NCBI GenBank assembly: GCA_038231255.1
Contig: JBBRLR010000018.1
Location: forward strand, 1-64,000
Direction of reading: 5' to 3'
Length of the DNA stretch: 64,000 nt
Source: JALYUS01 sp038231255
Lineage (GTDB): Bacteria; Chloroflexota; Chloroflexia; Thermomicrobiales; JALYUS01
Shown piece by piece: positions 24,106-32,814 of this stretch; position 1 is the first letter of the stretch; every line of letters begins with the position of its first letter. The notes beneath the pieces were generated by a model. It saw only the letters and a program-made list of their open reading frames with translations. It searched no databases and had not been told where the DNA came from. The translations under genes and the position numbers were made by a program.

Positions 24106-24931
24106 CGAACTTCTGGAAGCGGGCGCGACCGGTGACTTCGGCGATGTAGAGATCGCCGCGCGAATCTACCGCGAGGCCGTGCGGGGAGTCGCGGAACTGG
24201 CCGGGCGCGTCGCCCGGTTCGCCCCAGCGGGCCAGCAATTCGCCGTCGAGGTTGAAGATGCTGACGCGCTGCGGCACTTCGGTGACATAGAGCAGGTCGT
24301 CGCGTCCGAAAAGGATATTCTGCGGGCGGGCAACGTTTGTCCATTCTTCCAGGAAGGCACCGTCGCGGTCGAAAAGTTGGATGCGCGAGTTCTCACGGTC
24401 CGAAACGAAGACGCGACCATGCGGATCCACGCGGACATCGTGTGGCAGGTGAAATTGCCCCGGCCCCGAACCTTCGGAACCCCACGACGTAATCAGCGCG
24501 CCGTCCGGCGCGAAGCGATGCACGCGGGACTGGCCATAGCCGTCGGAGACATACAGGTCTCCCCACGGCGCGAGGGCGCTGTTCGTCGGGTTGTTGAACG
24601 GCTGATTGGGCGCGCCGACTTGCCCTGGTGTGCCGATCGTTTGGAGGAGCGTCCCGTCCGTCGCGCAGACCCAGACGGTGTGCGAGCCGCGATCGGTGAT
24701 GTACACGCGGTCATCCGGCCCGATCATGATGCCGTGTGGCGTGACGAGGAAATCGTCGCCCCACACCGCGAGGAACGTGCCGTCCCGGTCGAAGACGAGG
24801 ATGTGATTGTGCGGCTCCCGGTCAATCACGTAGACGCGATCCGCCGCATCCACCGCCATATCGGACACGATGCCGAGTTCGTACCCCGCCGGGAGTGCGG
24901 GCCAGCCTTCCACGACGTGATAGGTGTACAT
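24086..24931 (-). CDS. NHL-repeat beta-propeller protein
   Basis: 281 aa made of about six NHL-type blades, each with an L/V-V-D-x-x-G-x-V-Y-V/I-x-D/E pattern (for example MAVDAADRVYVIDREPHN, DVRVDPHGRVFVSDREN, GLAVDSRGDLYIAEVTGR). Repeated blades of this kind form a propeller used for binding or, in some families, lactonase or lyase activity; no catalytic pair is evident here. The start at 24931 (MYTYHVVEG) follows a GGAGAG site. No signal peptide, so it is probably cytoplasmic. Substrate unknown. Confidence 0.88.
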   Translation of the reverse strand: MYTYHVVEGWPALPAGYELGIVSDMAVDAADRVYVIDREPHNHILVFDRDGTFLAVWGDDFLVTPHGIMIGPDDRVYITDRGSHTVWVCATDGTLLQTIGTPGQVGAPNQPFNNPTNSALAPWGDLYVSDGYGQSRVHRFAPDGALITSWGSEGSGPGQFHLPHDVRVDPHGRVFVSDRENSRIQLFDRDGAFLEEWTNVARPQNILFGRDDLLYVTEVPQRVSIFNLDGELLARWGEPGDAPGQFRDSPHGLAVDSRGDLYIAEVTGRARFQKFERVSGE

Positions 24932-25049
24932 GCGCTCTCTCCGTTCGTTCAGTAACGAGTAATGCGGGCCGGATGGCTGCGGTCCACGGAGTATATCGTC
25001 GTGGCACCGATGATGCCTCAATATCTATAGGAATGGCAGCGCAGCTACA

Positions 25050-25871
25050 ATGATCGTGAGGCCGGATCGTCCGATGCAACAAGAGCGTTCATACCTAACG
25101 CCCCAGCGCCGCTGGGTGACGAGCGGCGACACTCGCTACCATTACCGCGTCGCGGGGGAGGCGAAGCCGGAGCAATTACCGCTCGTGCTCGTGCACGGGC
25201 TTGGCGTGTCGAGCGCGTACTGGGCGCGATTGCAACCGCTGCTCGCCGTGCGGCGTCCCGTCTACGCACCGGACCTGCCGGGCTTCGGCCATACGACCCG
25301 ACCGCGCGCGCTCCTCGATACGGTCGCGCTCGGTCGGGCGCTGGGCGAGTGGATGGATGCCGTTGGCCTGACGCGGGTGCATCTGCTCGGCCACTCGCTC
25401 GGCGGGCCGGTGGCGGCGGAGTTTGTGCGCCAGCAACCGACCTATGTCGACCGACTGATCCTCGTCGGTGCGACGATCGGCGCACGCGGCGCGAACACCC
25501 CGCACCAGACACTCGCCCTCCTGCGCGATGGACTGCGCGAATCACCCTCGCTCTTTCGAGTCATTCTGCGGGATTATCTGCGGGCGGGCATTCGGCGGGT
25601 AATCGGGACGGACCTCGCGGCGGATCATGACGACACGGTCGCCACGGTTGCCCAACTCGCCGTGCCGCTGCTCGTCGTGCGTGGGGATCGGGATGGCGTT
25701 GTGCCGATGCGGGACACACAGCAGTTGCTCCGGGCAGCGCCGCACGCCACATTCGCCACCATCAATCGCGCCGCACATGCCGTCCATTGGAGCCAGCCGG
25801 ACGCACTCGCGGCGGTCATCAATGCATTCCTTGATGGCGAAGCAATCAGCGGCGCGACGCGCGTGGCATAG
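25050..25871 (+). CDS. Alpha/beta-hydrolase
   Basis: 273 aa alpha/beta fold. Oxyanion motif LVHGLGVSSAYW near residue 48, nucleophile S116 in LLGHSLGGPVA, catalytic Asp in VRGDRDGVVP near 215 and catalytic His in INRAAHAVHW near 242. These are arranged as in esterases and haloalkane dehalogenase-like hydrolases. The cap region (residues about 140-190) is short and helical. The gene stands alone, divergent from the NHL gene. The substrate cannot be deduced. Confidence 0.9.
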   Translation: MIVRPDRPMQQERSYLTPQRRWVTSGDTRYHYRVAGEAKPEQLPLVLVHGLGVSSAYWARLQPLLAVRRPVYAPDLPGFGHTTRPRALLDTVALGRALGEWMDAVGLTRVHLLGHSLGGPVAAEFVRQQPTYVDRLILVGATIGARGANTPHQTLALLRDGLRESPSLFRVILRDYLRAGIRRVIGTDLAADHDDTVATVAQLAVPLLVVRGDRDGVVPMRDTQQLLRAAPHATFATINRAAHAVHWSQPDALAAVINAFLDGEAISGATRVA

Positions 25872-25887
25872 CCAGTATGCACGGGAT

Positions 25888-26072
25888 CGGTAGCGTAGGC
25901 TTCAACCTGCGGCCCTGAACATGCAGGCTGATGAACCTTACTTGATCCGGTAGTGGGGTGGGGCAGGTTTCCGGGCGCCCTCCGGGCGGCATGCCAGGTC
26001 CACAGGTTGAAAGCCTGTGCCACCAAGCCATTACTTGGTTACGTTGGTAGGCTTCATCAGCCTACGCTACCG
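25888..26072. repeat. Class C repeat pair (GTAGCGTAGGCTT...CAGCCTACGCTAC)
   Basis: CGGTAGCGTAGGCTTCAACC at 25888-25907 and its inverted partner GGCTTCATCAGCCTACGCTACCG at 26050-26072 bracket about 140 bp. Between them lie further words of the same kind: CAGGCTGATGAACC, CAGGTTGAAAGCCTG and CCAAGCCATTACTTGG. It fills the gap between the hydrolase gene and the convergent F420-type gene and has no coding potential. Related elements occur at 36805-36908 and 44576-44603. Confidence 0.75.
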
Positions 26073-26119
26073 CGATTACTCTTTCATCCTTGGATTGTGC
26101 CGATCGTTGCTTTGTGTCG

Positions 26120-26506
26120 CTACATCGCGTGGTCGGGCGTCAGTTCGAATGTCGCCTGCTCGGCGGGCGTCAGCGGCTCGTCCGTCGCTGAGGGTGTGTT
26201 CGTCGTCTCATATTTGCGATTGACCATCGCCGCCCCGGCGCGCGCTTCGGCCGCGTCGGTGATGTGGCGGGCGCGGACGGGGATGTCTCGACCGGCGAGG
26301 TGGAGGATACCGTGCCCGCTCGCGAGGATGTTCTGCGGCCAGTCGCGCCCCATGCCGCCGCCGGAGCGGAGATACAGCCGCTCGCCGTCGCCCCAGATCC
26401 AGAGGGTCACGCGCGACGGCTTTCCCGTCGCGCGACCGTATGTCGTCAACTCGACTTCCCGCTCGCGCGCCGCCGCGTCCAGTGTCGCCCGATCCCATCC
26501 CGTCAT
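26120..26506 (-). CDS. Nitroreductase/deazaflavin (F420)-dependent split-barrel protein
   Basis: 128 aa split beta-barrel of the DUF385/Ddn type: VELTTYGRATGKPSRVTLW, LYLRSGGGMGRDWPQNI and ILHLAGRDIPVRARHIT. Related proteins bind F420H2 and reduce quinones or nitro compounds. The ATG at 26506 follows GAAGGAGGG; longer readings run through non-coding sequence. With the LLM-class protein at 21328 it is the second F420-type enzyme in the window, supporting an F420-producing host. Confidence 0.85.
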   Translation of the reverse strand: MTGWDRATLDAAAREREVELTTYGRATGKPSRVTLWIWGDGERLYLRSGGGMGRDWPQNILASGHGILHLAGRDIPVRARHITDAAEARAGAAMVNRKYETTNTPSATDEPLTPAEQATFELTPDHAM

Positions 26507-26693
26507 GTCGCCCTCCTTCTCGCTATACGATGGCGCGATCATACCAGCAACGCAGGGCGAAGTGGGAACAGCGTAGGCGCGGAATCTCTGACCGCACGCG
26601 CAGATGGTACGGAGGTATTGCCGAAGAATGCGTATCCGCGAGATGCAAGATGGCGAGTGCCGCTGCTCAAAGCGGCACCGCTCTGTAGAAAGG

Positions 26694-26721
26694 TTCACGT
26701 ACACAATTGATGTGCTATACT
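26694..26721 (+). promoter_or_regulatory. Putative sigma-70-type promoter
   Basis: TTCACG (26694-26699) and TATACT (26716-26721) with a 16-bp spacer, the latter extended by a TG two bases upstream. The predicted start falls at the foot of the hairpin at 26724-26747. It would transcribe the 340-nt leader and the gene at 27067. Confidence 0.45.
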
Positions 26722-26723
26722 CG

Positions 26724-27066
26724 CCGGGCGAGAAAAACATCGCCCGGCCTTTCGGGCTACGCTCGTTCTCGTATCAGCCTCAGGGAAACCCTTCTCTTCG
26801 GCGAAATGACCGCCAATGCATCACCGGCGCGGCCGGTATCGCTTCGAGGCAGAACAGGTATGTCGCCGGATGCTTCAGGAAGCCGAGCCGACCGGCATCG
26901 CCCGACTGGTTGATACGCTCCGTGCGTAGCCCATCGTTCAGGTGGGAGGGCACGCTCTGTCTTGCCCGCTGTGCCTGAGTCGGCAGTGCGGCGTTGGCCG
27001 GACCGAGGTGTATGGCGTCATGCGTACGGCCCGCACGACTGCCCCGTCAAGAAGGAGCACGGACCG
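26724..27066 (+). other. Long untranslated leader or small-RNA region with 5' hairpin
   Basis: CCGGGCGA at 26724-26731 pairs perfectly with TCGCCCGG at 26740-26747 at the predicted 5' end, followed by CCTTTCGGG. The remaining 320 bp before the gene at 27067 contain no strong gene. A 37-codon frame at 26816-26929 has helical, charged residues (FEAEQVCRRMLQEAEPTG) but no clear ribosome-binding site. No known riboswitch, tmRNA, SRP or RNase P core was recognised. The upstream part, 26507-26693, shows nothing. Confidence 0.35.
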
Positions 27067-27573
27067 ATGGCACTGCGATCCCGAAACGCGCAAGAGTTGC
27101 ACGGACCGCCGCTGGGCGAGTGGGAGGAATCAAAGCGCGTCATCCTGCCGGGTGGGGGTATCATGTATGTGCCGGCCCCCTTTGTTTCCACGACGGACCT
27201 GCGCGCTAAAGACCCGTTGCCGAAGTATCGGTGGCGCGGCGAACCGGGCGATGGAACGATCGAGGTGGAACTGATCGGCTATCACCGGGCGATGCGGCTC
27301 AATCAGGCGCGATACAGCCAGATGATGCAAGAGCGCGTCGAGGAACGGGAGGGCACGATTCTCGGCGATCTGGAAACGATGACCGTGAGCGGCTACGAAA
27401 CTTTCTACGGGCATTATCGTCTCACACACGCGGCATTTCCGACTGTCGTGCAGTTCGGCGCGTACGCGCGCATCCTCACGCGCAACACGGGGCTGTTGAT
27501 CGCGGTGGAACATCCCGACCAGGAGCGTCTCGATCCTTTCGCGAAAGCGGTGCTCGCTACCCTCGTCCTTTAA
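27067..27573 (+). CDS. Hypothetical soluble protein
   Basis: 168 aa from the ATG at 27067, preceded by AGAAGGAGCACGG. It appears globular without signal peptide or membrane span: an N-terminal stretch with ILPGGGIMYVPAPFVST, a central helix RLNQARYSQMMQERVEEREG, and a C-terminal beta-rich part (PTVVQFGAYARILTRNTGLLIAVEHP). I do not recognise the family. A perfect terminator follows, and a 340-nt leader with its own promoter precedes, so it is probably a single-gene transcript. Confidence 0.7.
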   Translation: MALRSRNAQELHGPPLGEWEESKRVILPGGGIMYVPAPFVSTTDLRAKDPLPKYRWRGEPGDGTIEVELIGYHRAMRLNQARYSQMMQERVEEREGTILGDLETMTVSGYETFYGHYRLTHAAFPTVVQFGAYARILTRNTGLLIAVEHPDQERLDPFAKAVLATLVL

Positions 27574-27586
27574 TTACGGGGCAGTA

Positions 27587-27626
27587 TGAAGTAGGCCACC
27601 CCATACAGGGTGGCCTACTTCATTTT
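27587..27626 (+). terminator. Intrinsic terminator
   Basis: A perfect 15-bp stem, TGAAGTAGGCCACCC (27587-27601) with GGGTGGCCTACTTCA (27608-27622), has a 6-nt loop and is followed by TTTT. It ends the transcript of the gene at 27067 and lies 18 bp from the end of the convergent GlsB-type gene, which it may also serve. Confidence 0.85.
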
Positions 27627-27643
27627 CACGTTGCAATGGCCGC

Positions 27644-27934
27644 TTAGACGGGCGAGCGGCCGCCCGAGATCGCGCGGACGATCGCGGTCAGGATCAGCGC
27701 GCCGATGAAGGCGACGACGATCGAACCGATCAGCCCGTAACTCGCGTTGACGAAGAAGCCGATGATGAAGCCACCGACCAGCGCGCCGAGCAGACCGACG
27801 ATCAGGTCCTGAACGAGGCCACCACCACCCGAGCCCATCACCATGTGGGCGAGCCAGCCGGCGACCAGGCCGACGATGATCCAGCCGAGCAGACCGATAC
27901 CAAAGTTGATCTTCGCGAACTCTACCAGCACCAT
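27644..27934 (-). CDS. GlsB/YeaQ/YmgE-family membrane protein
   Basis: 96 aa with three hydrophobic, Gly-rich helices: GIGLLGWIIVGLVAGWLAHM, then LIVGLLGALVGGFIIGFFV and IGSIVVAFIGALILTAIV. This is the transglycosylase-associated family of stress-induced inner-membrane proteins of unknown mechanism. The motif GxGGGLVQDLIVGLLGA between helices one and two is typical. The ATG at 27934 follows TAGGAGG. Single-gene unit. Confidence 0.9.
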   Translation of the reverse strand: MVLVEFAKINFGIGLLGWIIVGLVAGWLAHMVMGSGGGGLVQDLIVGLLGALVGGFIIGFFVNASYGLIGSIVVAFIGALILTAIVRAISGGRSPV

Positions 27935-28116
27935 GTGAGAAACCTCCTACAGAACCGATAACGACAACCGTTGCTATACGAGGATAATGCAAGCACCGTG
28001 CCACGACATCAGAGAGCCACGTTATGTGGGAATGCCGCCAGTCGTAAGCGCCATCGGACGCTGTGGCAGCACTCTTGCCTAAGGGGTTCTGAACGCGGAC
28101 GCCGAGATGTCGCGAT

Positions 28117-28464
28117 GTGAGACAGAATGCGATGGATATTATGGAAAACGACGAGTTGGTCGCGATTCGTACGCAATTGACTATCGCCATGCTTGCCATT
28201 ACCCAATTGCGGCGCAAGCACGCGACTTCCGCCGAAGCCGACCGGCTGCTCTCCTATATTGACATGGCCCTCGCGCGCATCACCCGTGAAGTGCATAAGG
28301 TGGATGCGCTCATGGCCCGCCTGGAAGATCGCGATGCGATGCGCGCGAACCCCGTACGGCTACGCACACGCCGCCCCATGAAGAGGCAGCCGGAGCGCGA
28401 GGAGCACGACGAGTCAGTATCCGATAGCGCGGAAAGGGCGGATCATTCGTCTGAATCCCTGTGA
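28117..28464 (+). CDS. Hypothetical helical protein
   Basis: Up to 115 aa. The first two thirds form amphipathic helices with heptad-like Leu/Ile spacing (LVAIRTQLTIAMLAITQLRRK, then a helix about IDMALARITREVHKV), likely a coiled coil. The C-terminal 35 residues are charged and disordered (RQPEREEHDESVSD). In-frame starts at 28117 (GTG), 28132 and 28141 (both ATG) are all possible, with no strong ribosome-binding site. Family unknown. Confidence 0.5.
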   Translation: MRQNAMDIMENDELVAIRTQLTIAMLAITQLRRKHATSAEADRLLSYIDMALARITREVHKVDALMARLEDRDAMRANPVRLRTRRPMKRQPEREEHDESVSDSAERADHSSESL

Positions 28465-28474
28465 TAGAGTTCGG

Positions 28475-29458
28475 CTACGTGTGCGATGTCAGGGCAATCT
28501 CAACGATCATGTCGAGGCTCTCGCCCGCTTCGAGCGGCGCGAGACCATCTGGGTCGCCCTCGGGCTGCGAAATCGCGCTCGATGCGCAACTGCGCGGTTC
28601 GACCGATAGGGACGGTTGATCGGCTGGGGCGAAGTAGACAACATCGCGCACCCCTTCGATGAACGTTAATGCGACGATCCGCTTCCCCGTCGGGCCGATG
28701 AGCGTCGCGCGCTCGTGTCGGTCGAGTCCGGTACGGGCGATCAATGCCGTCTCGCCCATCGGTGGGGCTGTCACGGTCGGGGTGGTGACGGGGCGTTTCT
28801 CGCTCGTCGGGACAGGTAGGGCAAGGGCGTGTCGCTCCAACCGTCCGGGGATGTCCACCCGCACCTGTATGCGATCCCCACCGAGTGCGGCGACCGCGAA
28901 GTAGGGATGTAAGCCCAAGCCAACCGGAGCGGCGTGCGCGCCCGTGTTCGTCGCGTGCAGCCCGATCCGCAGCGTCTTCCCCGCGAGCGCGACGGTTTGC
29001 GTGAGGCGGATATCGAACGGATAGCCCGCGCGCTCATCGGGTGCGAGGTCGTCGGGCGTCGCGAAGGTCGCGAGTACGCGGTCAGGCGCGATCTCCGTCA
29101 CCCGCCACGCGTGCGTGTGTGCGAATCCGTGGGCGAAACTGAGCGCGGTGGAGCCGCGGCGGGGGATGACGAGCGTTTCGCCGCGCCACGCGTAGCGGAA
29201 ATCCTGCATGTGGCCGGGGAAGGGAAAGAGTACCGCGCAGCCGTAGCGCGATGGCCGTTCCGCGAGCGCCTGCGGGCCATCATTGTGGAGAACGTCTATC
29301 CATCTGCCCGCCGTGCACACCATGAAGGCGACGCAGTTCGCGCCATATCCCGGCGCGACCCATGCCGCCGCGCCGCCCTCGGGGTCGGCAAGCCGAACGA
29401 GTGTGTCACCATAGGTCTCCCATCCCGGTGGCCGCTGCGGACTATCACCCTGCATCAT
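28475..29458 (-). CDS. Aldose 1-epimerase (galactose mutarotase-like)
   Basis: 327 aa of the galactose mutarotase fold. Typical segments: GANCVAFMVCTAGRWIDVL, GCAVLFPFPGHMQDF, FAHGFAHTHAWRV with the catalytic His, GLGLHPYFAV with the second His and, near the end, the Glu in LSVEPRSC. It interconverts alpha and beta anomers of aldoses. The start at 29458 has GAAGGAG upstream; a longer in-frame reading from 29596 would overlap the promoter of the divergent cupin gene. Convergent with the gene at 28117, leaving only 10 bp. Confidence 0.88.
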   Translation of the reverse strand: MMQGDSPQRPPGWETYGDTLVRLADPEGGAAAWVAPGYGANCVAFMVCTAGRWIDVLHNDGPQALAERPSRYGCAVLFPFPGHMQDFRYAWRGETLVIPRRGSTALSFAHGFAHTHAWRVTEIAPDRVLATFATPDDLAPDERAGYPFDIRLTQTVALAGKTLRIGLHATNTGAHAAPVGLGLHPYFAVAALGGDRIQVRVDIPGRLERHALALPVPTSEKRPVTTPTVTAPPMGETALIARTGLDRHERATLIGPTGKRIVALTFIEGVRDVVYFAPADQPSLSVEPRSCASSAISQPEGDPDGLAPLEAGESLDMIVEIALTSHT

Positions 29459-29597
29459 CGCGCGCTCCTTCAACAATCTCAGCTGCCCCTGCCGCTCGAT
29501 AGCATATCGCGGTGCGATCATCGTACACCGCGCGATGCTGGTATCATCGCTGGTACGGTGTACCGGAACGATTGGCGTATCGCGGGGAGGGATCACG

Positions 29598-30242
29598 ATG
29601 CCGCTCGAAGTCTTCGATTATCGCACGGACCTGCGCAACATTTTCATCGCGCCGGAGATGCGGGCGCGCATCATCCGCCGGGAGCCGGGCACGGCTGGTG
29701 GTGGCCACACGCACGACCTCGGACACGAGATTTTCCTCGTCCTCGAAGGGCAGGGCGAGTTCACGATCGCCGGTGAATCCGCGATCCTCGGGCCGGGGCA
29801 GCTGTGCATCGCCCGCGCCGATGAGTGGCACGCGATCCGCGTCGTCGGCGACACGCCGCTTACCTACTACCTTTCCGTCACGCCCCATCTGGAGCCGACG
29901 CACACGCAGTGGGACCACGAGGGCGGCACGAAACTGCCCTACCAGTACGGCGGCTCGACGCGTGAGGAACGCCGCGCCCGCACCGCACCGCCCGAAGCGC
30001 CCGAAGTCCTGCTCGCCCGGCACCTTGCCGCTGCCCGTGCCCTCGCCGATGCATCTGTGGCGAACGCAGCGGCCCAGGAAGCGGCGGGCGCAGAGTTACG
30101 CAACGCCCTGAGCATGGACGATAAAGCCGCCGCGAAGGAAGCCATTGACGCCATGTGGCGCTCCATCTACACGACCTACAAGCAGTTACAGGAGATGGAA
30201 ACTGTTTGGAATGAACTCGCCCCGACTGTCACAGGAGAGTGA
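29598..30242 (+). CDS. Cupin-domain protein
   Basis: 214 aa. The N-terminal 110 residues form a cupin barrel with the metal-type motif GGGHTHDLGHEIFLVLEG (two His, Glu) and a second motif ending ADEWHAIRVVG. The C-terminal 90 residues are helical and Ala/Glu-rich (AAKEAIDAMWRSIYTTYKQL). Metal-binding cupins of this kind include sugar isomerases and dioxygenases; the activity here is unknown. ATG 29598 with GGGAGGG upstream. It precedes secG in the same direction. Confidence 0.85.
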   Translation: MPLEVFDYRTDLRNIFIAPEMRARIIRREPGTAGGGHTHDLGHEIFLVLEGQGEFTIAGESAILGPGQLCIARADEWHAIRVVGDTPLTYYLSVTPHLEPTHTQWDHEGGTKLPYQYGGSTREERRARTAPPEAPEVLLARHLAAARALADASVANAAAQEAAGAELRNALSMDDKAAAKEAIDAMWRSIYTTYKQLQEMETVWNELAPTVTGE

Positions 30243-30370
30243 CACAGTAAATAGTACCGTCTATTCGCTCTTCGCCTCCGTACTTGACCATAAGATGACG
30301 CCGGGGTATGCTGCGGCACGGTGGGAGTGCACGGACAACACCGCGCGTGGGAAAGGGTTGTGAACGGGCT

Positions 30371-30592
30371 GTGAAGAATACGGTTTTGCTTATCCAGTTG
30401 ATTCTTGGCGTTGTGCTGGTGGTTTGCGTCCTTTTGCAGACGAAGGGGTCGGGCTTCACCGGCTCGTTCACCGGCGATCAATCGAGCGTATACCGGACGC
30501 GCCGGGGGGTCGAGCGGTCGCTTTTTCGCTTCACCATCGGCCTCGCGATCCTTTTCTGCGTCGTCGCGCTCGTTGCCAGCCTGATCAAGTAA
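30371..30592 (+). CDS. secG: Preprotein translocase subunit SecG
   Basis: 73 aa, the normal SecG size, with two membrane helices (about 5-24 and 50-71) joined by the conserved loop LLQTKGSGFTGSFTGD. It is the auxiliary channel subunit of SecYEG. The GTG at 30371 places the start right before the first helix, and AAAGGG lies upstream; other starts would add a polar extension. The downstream substrate-binding protein begins 13 bp after its stop, so they may be cotranscribed. Confidence 0.93.
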   Translation: MKNTVLLIQLILGVVLVVCVLLQTKGSGFTGSFTGDQSSVYRTRRGVERSLFRFTIGLAILFCVVALVASLIK

Positions 30593-30605
30593 GCCTGGCT
30601 CACTG

Positions 30606-32576
30606 GTGAGTGCAACGCGCAACCGCTCCCAATTGCCCAAAGGTCGCCCCCCTGCCCGACGGCCCCCGTCCGGGCGACCGCCCGCGTCGCGTCGGCCGAA
30701 CCGCGCCGCGAGTTTCATTGTACTCGCGGTCATCGCCGTGATCGGCATCGGCGCGCTCGGCGTCGGCGTCTTCGGGCGCGGCTCGTCGCACAAACTCGCG
30801 ATCAACCCGACCATCCCCGTCACCGATCAGGGCACCCCCATTCCGACGCAGCCGCCGCTGAAGGTGAAAATCCCCGTCCGAGGCGGGCGATACACGGAGG
30901 CGGTCGTCGGCGGCGTGCCGACAGCGATCAACCCGCTCCTGCCGGAGACCGACACCGACCCAAACGTCACCTCGCTGATCTTCAGCGGCCTGTCCAAACT
31001 GGATGGCAAAGGCAATGTTTACGGCGACCTCGCGGACACGATCACCCTCGACCCCGAGGGCAAGGTCTACACCTTCCATATCCGTGACACCGCGACGTGG
31101 CACGACGGGCAGCCCGTCACGCCGCAGGATGTCCTGTTCACGATCCATCTCATCCAGGACCCGCGCTTCCCCGGCGATGCCGCGCTGGCCGATTTCTGGC
31201 GCACCGTCACGGTGGACCTTCCCGGCGGCAATCAGGTCCGCTTCACGCTCACCGACCGCTACGCCCCCTTCCTCAGCTACACGACGCTCGGCCTGCTGCC
31301 GCAGCACCTGCTCGGCGGCATCAAGGCGGAGGAGTTGCGCGATCTGCCCTTCAACCTCAGCCCTGTCGGCGCCGGGCCGTATCGCTTCGTCCGGCTCGAC
31401 CGCGACGCCCCAGCGATTGATCTGACGCTCTGGCAGAAGCACTACGAGGTCGTCACCGAGGCGGCATATTACGTGCAGGAACTGCGCTTTCAGTACTACC
31501 CGTCGTTCGAGCAGGCACTCGATGTCACGAAGCGGGCGAAGGAATCGGGCGTGACGGGTTTCTCAGAAGTGCCGGTGACGAACCTCGCCCAAGCGGCGAC
31601 GACGCTCAACCCGAACCAGAAGGACGCCGCGTGGCAGTTCTACGGCTACAACATCGCCGCCTACACCGCGCTCTTCTTCAATTTCCAGTCGCCGATCTTT
31701 TCCGACCGCGCCGTGCGGCAGGCAGTCAGCTACGCAATTGACCGAAATTTCCTCGTCCAGAACGCGCTCGGCGGGCAGGGAATCGCGGGCGACGGCCCGA
31801 TCCACCCGAGCAGTTGGGCGTACAAGACCGAGAACGCCAAGCACCCCTTCGACCCCGACCTCGCGAAGAAGACCCTCGATGACGCGGGCTGGAAGGCGAG
31901 GGCCGCCGGGCAGCCGCGCGAGAATAACGGGCAAAAACTGACCTTCACCCTTGTCACCAATTCGAGCGGCGAGCGGCCACTCGTCGCGCAGATCGTCGCG
32001 CAGCAGTTGGCGGCGGTCGGCTTCGACGTGCAGGTGAACAAGACGGCGCTTTCGTCGTTCGATCTGCAGCGGACGTATCTGGAGCCGCACCGCTTCGATG
32101 CCGCGATCTTCGGCTGGGATCGCCTCCTGGGCGACCCCGACCCGTATATCCTTTGGCACTCGACGCAGGCGGACGGTGGCTATAACTTCACGAACTTCCG
32201 CGATTCCGAGGCCGATCAACTCCTGGAAAACGGCCGCCGCGCCACGAACCCGAATGAGCGCAAAATCCTCTACAACCAGTTCCAGGACCTGTTCGCCAGC
32301 GAAGTCCCTGCCGTCGTGCTCTACTACCCGCGCTATGTCGTGGCCATCGCTAAAAACATTAACGGCGTCGAGGCGGACACGATAGATACGCCCGCCGACC
32401 GCTTCCGGGGTATTTCCCGCTGGTTTATCCAGTACGACGAGAAGACCGCCGCCGAGGCCACGCGGCAGGCCCAGCCGCCCGCCCCGGCCAGCACCCCCGC
32501 GATCCCGCCCGCCGCGCCACCCTCCGGTAGCCCCGTGCCCGCCGGTTCCGCTGTGACCGGCACGAAGAAGCCGTAG
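30606..32576 (+). CDS. Family-5 (peptide/nickel-type) ABC substrate-binding protein
   Basis: 656 aa. A basic Pro/Arg-rich cytoplasmic N-terminus is followed by one membrane helix (ASFIVLAVIAVIGIGALGV, about 36-55) instead of a lipobox. An SBP_bac_5 domain follows (about 90-620): YTEAVVGGVPTAINPLLPE, ATWHDGQPVTPQDVLFTI, the AVRQAVSYAIDR segment and DPDPYILWHSTQ. The tail is Pro/Ala-rich. Such proteins capture oligopeptides or similar ligands, but no permease genes are adjacent. GTG start 13 bp after secG. Confidence 0.9.
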   Translation: MSATRNRSQLPKGRPPARRPPSGRPPASRRPNRAASFIVLAVIAVIGIGALGVGVFGRGSSHKLAINPTIPVTDQGTPIPTQPPLKVKIPVRGGRYTEAVVGGVPTAINPLLPETDTDPNVTSLIFSGLSKLDGKGNVYGDLADTITLDPEGKVYTFHIRDTATWHDGQPVTPQDVLFTIHLIQDPRFPGDAALADFWRTVTVDLPGGNQVRFTLTDRYAPFLSYTTLGLLPQHLLGGIKAEELRDLPFNLSPVGAGPYRFVRLDRDAPAIDLTLWQKHYEVVTEAAYYVQELRFQYYPSFEQALDVTKRAKESGVTGFSEVPVTNLAQAATTLNPNQKDAAWQFYGYNIAAYTALFFNFQSPIFSDRAVRQAVSYAIDRNFLVQNALGGQGIAGDGPIHPSSWAYKTENAKHPFDPDLAKKTLDDAGWKARAAGQPRENNGQKLTFTLVTNSSGERPLVAQIVAQQLAAVGFDVQVNKTALSSFDLQRTYLEPHRFDAAIFGWDRLLGDPDPYILWHSTQADGGYNFTNFRDSEADQLLENGRRATNPNERKILYNQFQDLFASEVPAVVLYYPRYVVAIAKNINGVEADTIDTPADRFRGISRWFIQYDEKTAAEATRQAQPPAPASTPAIPPAAPPSGSPVPAGSAVTGTKKP

Positions 32577-32710
32577 CCCGAACCGATCGAACCACCAATT
32601 TGCCCAGAGGGCGCCCGCAAGGATATCAAGAAGAGAAAAACAAAGGAAGCCGACCGGTCTGCGGTACACTCGCGACAGCGAACCGGGACGAACACGGAAT
32701 GGAGGCAGGC

Positions 32711-32794
32711 ATGTCACTCGCAGGCATCAGGATCGCGGCACTCGTCGAGGTCGAGTTCGAGGATTTGGAACTGCTACCCGTCGGCGCGCGTTGA
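32711..32794 (+). pseudogene. Truncated DJ-1/PfpI-family remnant
   Basis: A GGAGG site followed by ATG at 32711 opens MSLAGIRIAALVEVEFEDLE, matching the start of PfpI/DJ-1 class-I glutamine amidotransferase-like proteins (KIAVLVxDGFEDLE). It then reads LLPVGAR and stops at 32794 after 27 codons, so the remaining 150 or more residues, including the catalytic Cys, are missing. The upstream 130 bp show a TACACT -10-like box near 32665. It looks like a gene cut short by deletion. Confidence 0.5.
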
Positions 32795-32814
32795 TGCAGT
32801 TTCGACGGTGATAT

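Noticed and set aside
26570..26980. Protein-coding gene reading through the leader region
   Set aside because: Frames here lack ribosome-binding sites, mix hydrophobic and Arg-rich segments without a fold, and cross a promoter and hairpin.
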